Shown one piece after another: positions 61,896 through 64,000 of a stretch of DNA of 64,000 nt. Location of the stretch: contig JAHHIJ010000022.1 of assembly GCA_019358985.1 (NCBI GenBank), positions 39,861 through 103,860 of the forward strand. The letters run 5' to 3'. The notes under the pieces are model-generated. The model was given only the letters and a program-made list of their open reading frames with translations, was not told the DNA's origin and did not search any database. Origin of the DNA: Tolypothrix brevis GSE-NOS-MK-07-07A. Its GTDB lineage: Bacteria; Cyanobacteriota; Cyanobacteriia; Cyanobacteriales; Nostocaceae. Within the stretch, counting starts at the first letter, position 1. Every line of letters starts with the position of its first letter. A program made the translations under genes and the position numbers.

Positions 61896-62555
61896 ATGCA
61901 ATTCGCTTCACTATATCCGCTTATTTACCGAATTCTCAAACCAACGTTTCCTAAGTGTCTTTGGTGTGGTGATCCAAATTCTAAAGCGATCGCACTCACG
62001 TTTGATGATGGTCCCCATCCGCAATATACTCCAGAACTTTTAGCCGTTTTAGACCGCTATAATATTAAAGCTAGTTTTTTTTTGTTGGGTGTTTGCGTGA
62101 ATCGAAATCCAGCGATCGCCAAAACAATATGCGATCGCGGACACTGGATCGGATTGCATAGCTACGATCATCGCAATTTCCCCATGCTTTCCCCAACTCA
62201 ACTTCAGCAAAGCTTAGAAAAAACCCAAGCTGCAATTCATAATGCTTGCAATTTACCACCGTCACAAGTACGTGATGTCCGACCCCCCAACGGCTTCTTT
62301 ACACCGGAAACTTTAAAATTATTACATCAGTGGAATTACCGTCCTGTTATGTGGAGCGTTGTACCAGAAGATTGGGTAAGACCAGGAGTGGCGACTGTAG
62401 TGCAGCGAGTTCTCCAGCAAGTACAAAACGGCTCACTCATTGTTTTACATGATGGTGCTTGCGGGGGACAAGATGTTGCCGCTACAGCAGAAAGCCTGAT
62501 TCCCCAATTGCTACAACAAGGTTATCACTTTGTGACAATTGATACTTTATGGTAG
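61896..62555 (+). CDS. Polysaccharide deacetylase (NodB homology, CE4)
   Basis: A 219-residue CE4 deacetylase. All five motifs are readable: TFDDGPHPQYTPELL (motif 1, metal Asp), GLHSYDHRNF (motif 2, H-x3-H), RPPNGFF (motif 3), WSVVPEDW (motif 4), IVLHDG (motif 5). It removes N-acetyl groups from peptidoglycan or an exopolysaccharide. No signal peptide is clear; the N-terminus MQFASLYPLIYRILKPTFPK may act as a weak anchor. Stand-alone gene after two MITEs. Confidence 0.95.
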   Translation: MQFASLYPLIYRILKPTFPKCLWCGDPNSKAIALTFDDGPHPQYTPELLAVLDRYNIKASFFLLGVCVNRNPAIAKTICDRGHWIGLHSYDHRNFPMLSPTQLQQSLEKTQAAIHNACNLPPSQVRDVRPPNGFFTPETLKLLHQWNYRPVMWSVVPEDWVRPGVATVVQRVLQQVQNGSLIVLHDGACGGQDVAATAESLIPQLLQQGYHFVTIDTLW

Positions 62556-62839
62556 GAAGCAGCACTCAGGTAAGAATTATCACCTATAAGCTTTAGTTAG
62601 AGCCAATAGTTAATGGTCAATATTCCCGATGAATTGTTGCTATCTATGAAGGCGCTGCTAATTAATACCCTTTTATAGTAAAATAATAGTATGGCAATGG
62701 TGTACCGCATACATTTTAATTTAGGTAGTATACGCACTCTGTAAATTGCTTTTCTTACGTGCAAATAGTCGAACAATCAAGTACCAACAAGAGTTGGCTG
62801 GTGCTTATGACGGAAGAAATTAAGAATGAGTGAATTTAC

Positions 62840-63199
62840 TTAAGACACGTTGGAGTTGCTTCTAGCGACTTTGCGCTTGTGAGCTACTTCAGGTTGGACT
62901 GTGCTGGTAAGCGTTGGCTCCTCAGTCCCCAACAAGTCATGTATCTGGCTTAAGGATATTGACGTTTTTGCCGAAATCTCTTCTGGTGATGCACTTACGT
63001 ACTCAATCAGGTCTTCTACTTTGCAGTTTAGAGCTTGGCAAAATCTCACGATTCTTTCAATATGGTCTGTTCCAGTCCTGCCGCTCTCCCAGTTCTGGAT
63101 GGTGCTTTCAGTAACCCCTACAAGACGTGATAACTCAAGTTGGGTCAGCCCTGCTCTGTCACGCAGGAAGGCGATTCTTGGTTTTGCTTTCTCTTTCAC
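62840..63199 (-). CDS. XRE-family helix-turn-helix regulator
   Basis: A 119-residue protein starting at GTG 63199. The HTH is residues 6-60: KPRIAFLRDRAGLTQLELSRLVGVTESTIQNWESGRTGTDHIERIVRFCQALNCKVEDLIEY. The C-terminal half is Ser/Thr-rich and probably flexible. Small chromosomal XRE regulator or the antitoxin half of a toxin-antitoxin pair; no toxin partner is visible on either side. Targets unknown. Confidence 0.9.
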   Translation of the reverse strand: MKEKAKPRIAFLRDRAGLTQLELSRLVGVTESTIQNWESGRTGTDHIERIVRFCQALNCKVEDLIEYVSASPEEISAKTSISLSQIHDLLGTEEPTLTSTVQPEVAHKRKVARSNSNVS

Positions 63200-63781
63200 A
63201 GCTATAGCACTTGATATCTTAACTTATAGTCGTAGATCCTAGCACCAAAAAAAAACCAGCGCCCAGGAATTTCCCAAAAAAAGCTTTTGCCCAAACTCTT
63301 GACACCCCCAATATCTTTGGTTAAATATATTAAGGATCAGATTCACCTCATTTAGAGGTTATATAAAGGACAGATTAAGCACAGGCATTGAATTTCAAAA
63401 AATATTTCAAAAAGATCCGGAATGATGGGATTTTGATTTGAATATCATGATATCAAACGACAGCGTAAAAATCCTGAGACTTTTCAAAATCTAAGTATAT
63501 CTATATGCAAATTGAGTCACAGAATTTATTAGGACTTACGCACTCGTTACCAGAAAACAAGACTTTGAGATTGCTTCCTTGCGTCGCAATGACGGAAATA
63601 CGTAGACTGTGCGTAAGTCCTGTTTATAAATTAGTTTGAACCAACTACAACACAGAAATTTAGTGCATAAATTCTCAAGGCGTTACCTACTTAATAAAAG
63701 AATCAGAAAAACGATTCCACAAGTCTTATAACGCCTTCTCCCAATCAACAACACACACTCAATTAATTAGGTATAAAAACA
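63200..63781. other. Intergenic region with MITE copy 4
   Basis: 582 bases between the divergent XRE gene and the next gene. 63531-63621 is the complete AGGACTTACGCAC MITE, 91 bases, inverted relative to 40948-41038. The rest is AT-rich without a gene. The promoter of the downstream gene lies in about 63630-63780. Confidence 0.75.
63531..63621. mobile_element. MITE with AGGACTTACGCAC ends (copy 4)
   Basis: Ends AGGACTTACGCAC and GTGCGTAAGTCCT; interior nearly identical, in reverse, to 40948-41038, so the two moved recently. Confidence 0.9.
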
Positions 63782-64000
63782 ATGTTGAAGAATTTTGCTT
63801 TCGGTATTTTGGCTGCTGCAATCGCGATCGCTCCTGGTGCTGCATTTGCTGGTCAATCTCAAAGCAACGTCCAAGTCACCGAACAAAACGGTGTAGCACA
63901 AGATGGTAGCACCAACGCTCAAAGCTCCACCAGCACCAACGTTCAACAACAAATTCAACGCGCTAACCAAGCCGGTAATCGTTATAACCGTGGCAGATAT
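63782..64000 (+). CDS. Secreted Gln/Asn/Ser-rich protein, N-terminal part
   Basis: Open from ATG 63782 to the window end (73 codons). Signal peptide MLKNFAFGILAAAIAIAPGAAFA with cleavage after AFA. The mature part QSQSNVQVTEQNGVAQDGSTNAQSSTSTNVQQQIQRANQAGNRYNRGRY is rich in Gln, Asn and Ser and looks like a structural or curlin-like exported protein. Codon use is regular, suggesting good expression. The C-terminus is outside the window. Confidence 0.75.
   Translation, partial: MLKNFAFGILAAAIAIAPGAAFAGQSQSNVQVTEQNGVAQDGSTNAQSSTSTNVQQQIQRANQAGNRYNRGRY

Overview
The window is a piece of a cyanobacterial chromosome, most likely from a filamentous Nostocales-type organism (inference). It carries rbcL-rbcX-rbcS, psaC, sipA, an InrS/CsoR-type metal sensor, DUF1997 and DUF4079 genes, and a high density of the HIP1 octamer GCGATCGC. 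Its intergenic DNA is full of short palindromes and MITE-like elements, as is typical of large filamentous cyanobacterial genomes.

Layout. (1) 1-13.6 kb is a lambda-type siphovirus tail module of a prophage or prophage relic. It holds homologues of J (cut by the left edge), I, two M-like proteins, L, a tail tube candidate, a G/T chaperone pair with a probable -1 frameshift, a giant tape measure protein and K. The order is scrambled, the strands alternate and polypurine repeats separate several genes. The tape measure (2127 aa) contains four peptidoglycan-type domains. A tRNA-Val-like fragment at 13.6-13.7 kb marks a probable integration boundary. (2) 13.8-36.3 kb holds core and signalling genes: glmS, a GAF histidine kinase plus receiver plus subtilase cassette, psaC, an Hho/Deg protease, an InrS-like regulator, menH, a GH104-like muramidase, an SDR, DUF1997, DUF4079, an ankyrin protein, panB, a beta-propeller protein and the RuBisCO operon. 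(3) 37.6-44.6 kb is the most striking locus: an apparent operon of an iSTAND-like protein, a MoxR ATPase, a vWA protein and a membrane-anchored FGE-sulfatase/C-type-lectin protein, followed by Avd, reverse transcriptase and a template repeat. This is a complete diversity-generating retroelement (DGR). The variable repeat forms the C-terminus of the FGE protein; 18 of 19 TR/VR differences fall on template adenines. (4) 45-52 kb is a decayed accessory stretch: an endonuclease-like gene split by an insertion, sipA, a GC-rich probably transferred beta-propeller gene beside an AT-richer relative, cobU with a transposon end abutting its 5' end, and an IS605-type relic with a small RHH gene. (5) 52-64 kb carries a polysaccharide trio (two glycosyltransferases and an acetyltransferase), a HEPN plus dual-ATPase cassette that may be a conflict/defence system, DUF2330 plus RnfD-like genes, a polysaccharide deacetylase, an XRE regulator and the start of a secreted protein.

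How the parts work together. RbcL, its chaperone RbcX and RbcS make RuBisCO; PsaC completes photosystem I; MenH belongs to the phylloquinone pathway. The DGR operon is best read as a chaperone-like MoxR/vWA signalling machine whose recognition protein is rewritten by mutagenic retrohoming. Everything functional here is inferred from reading the sequence; no database search was run.
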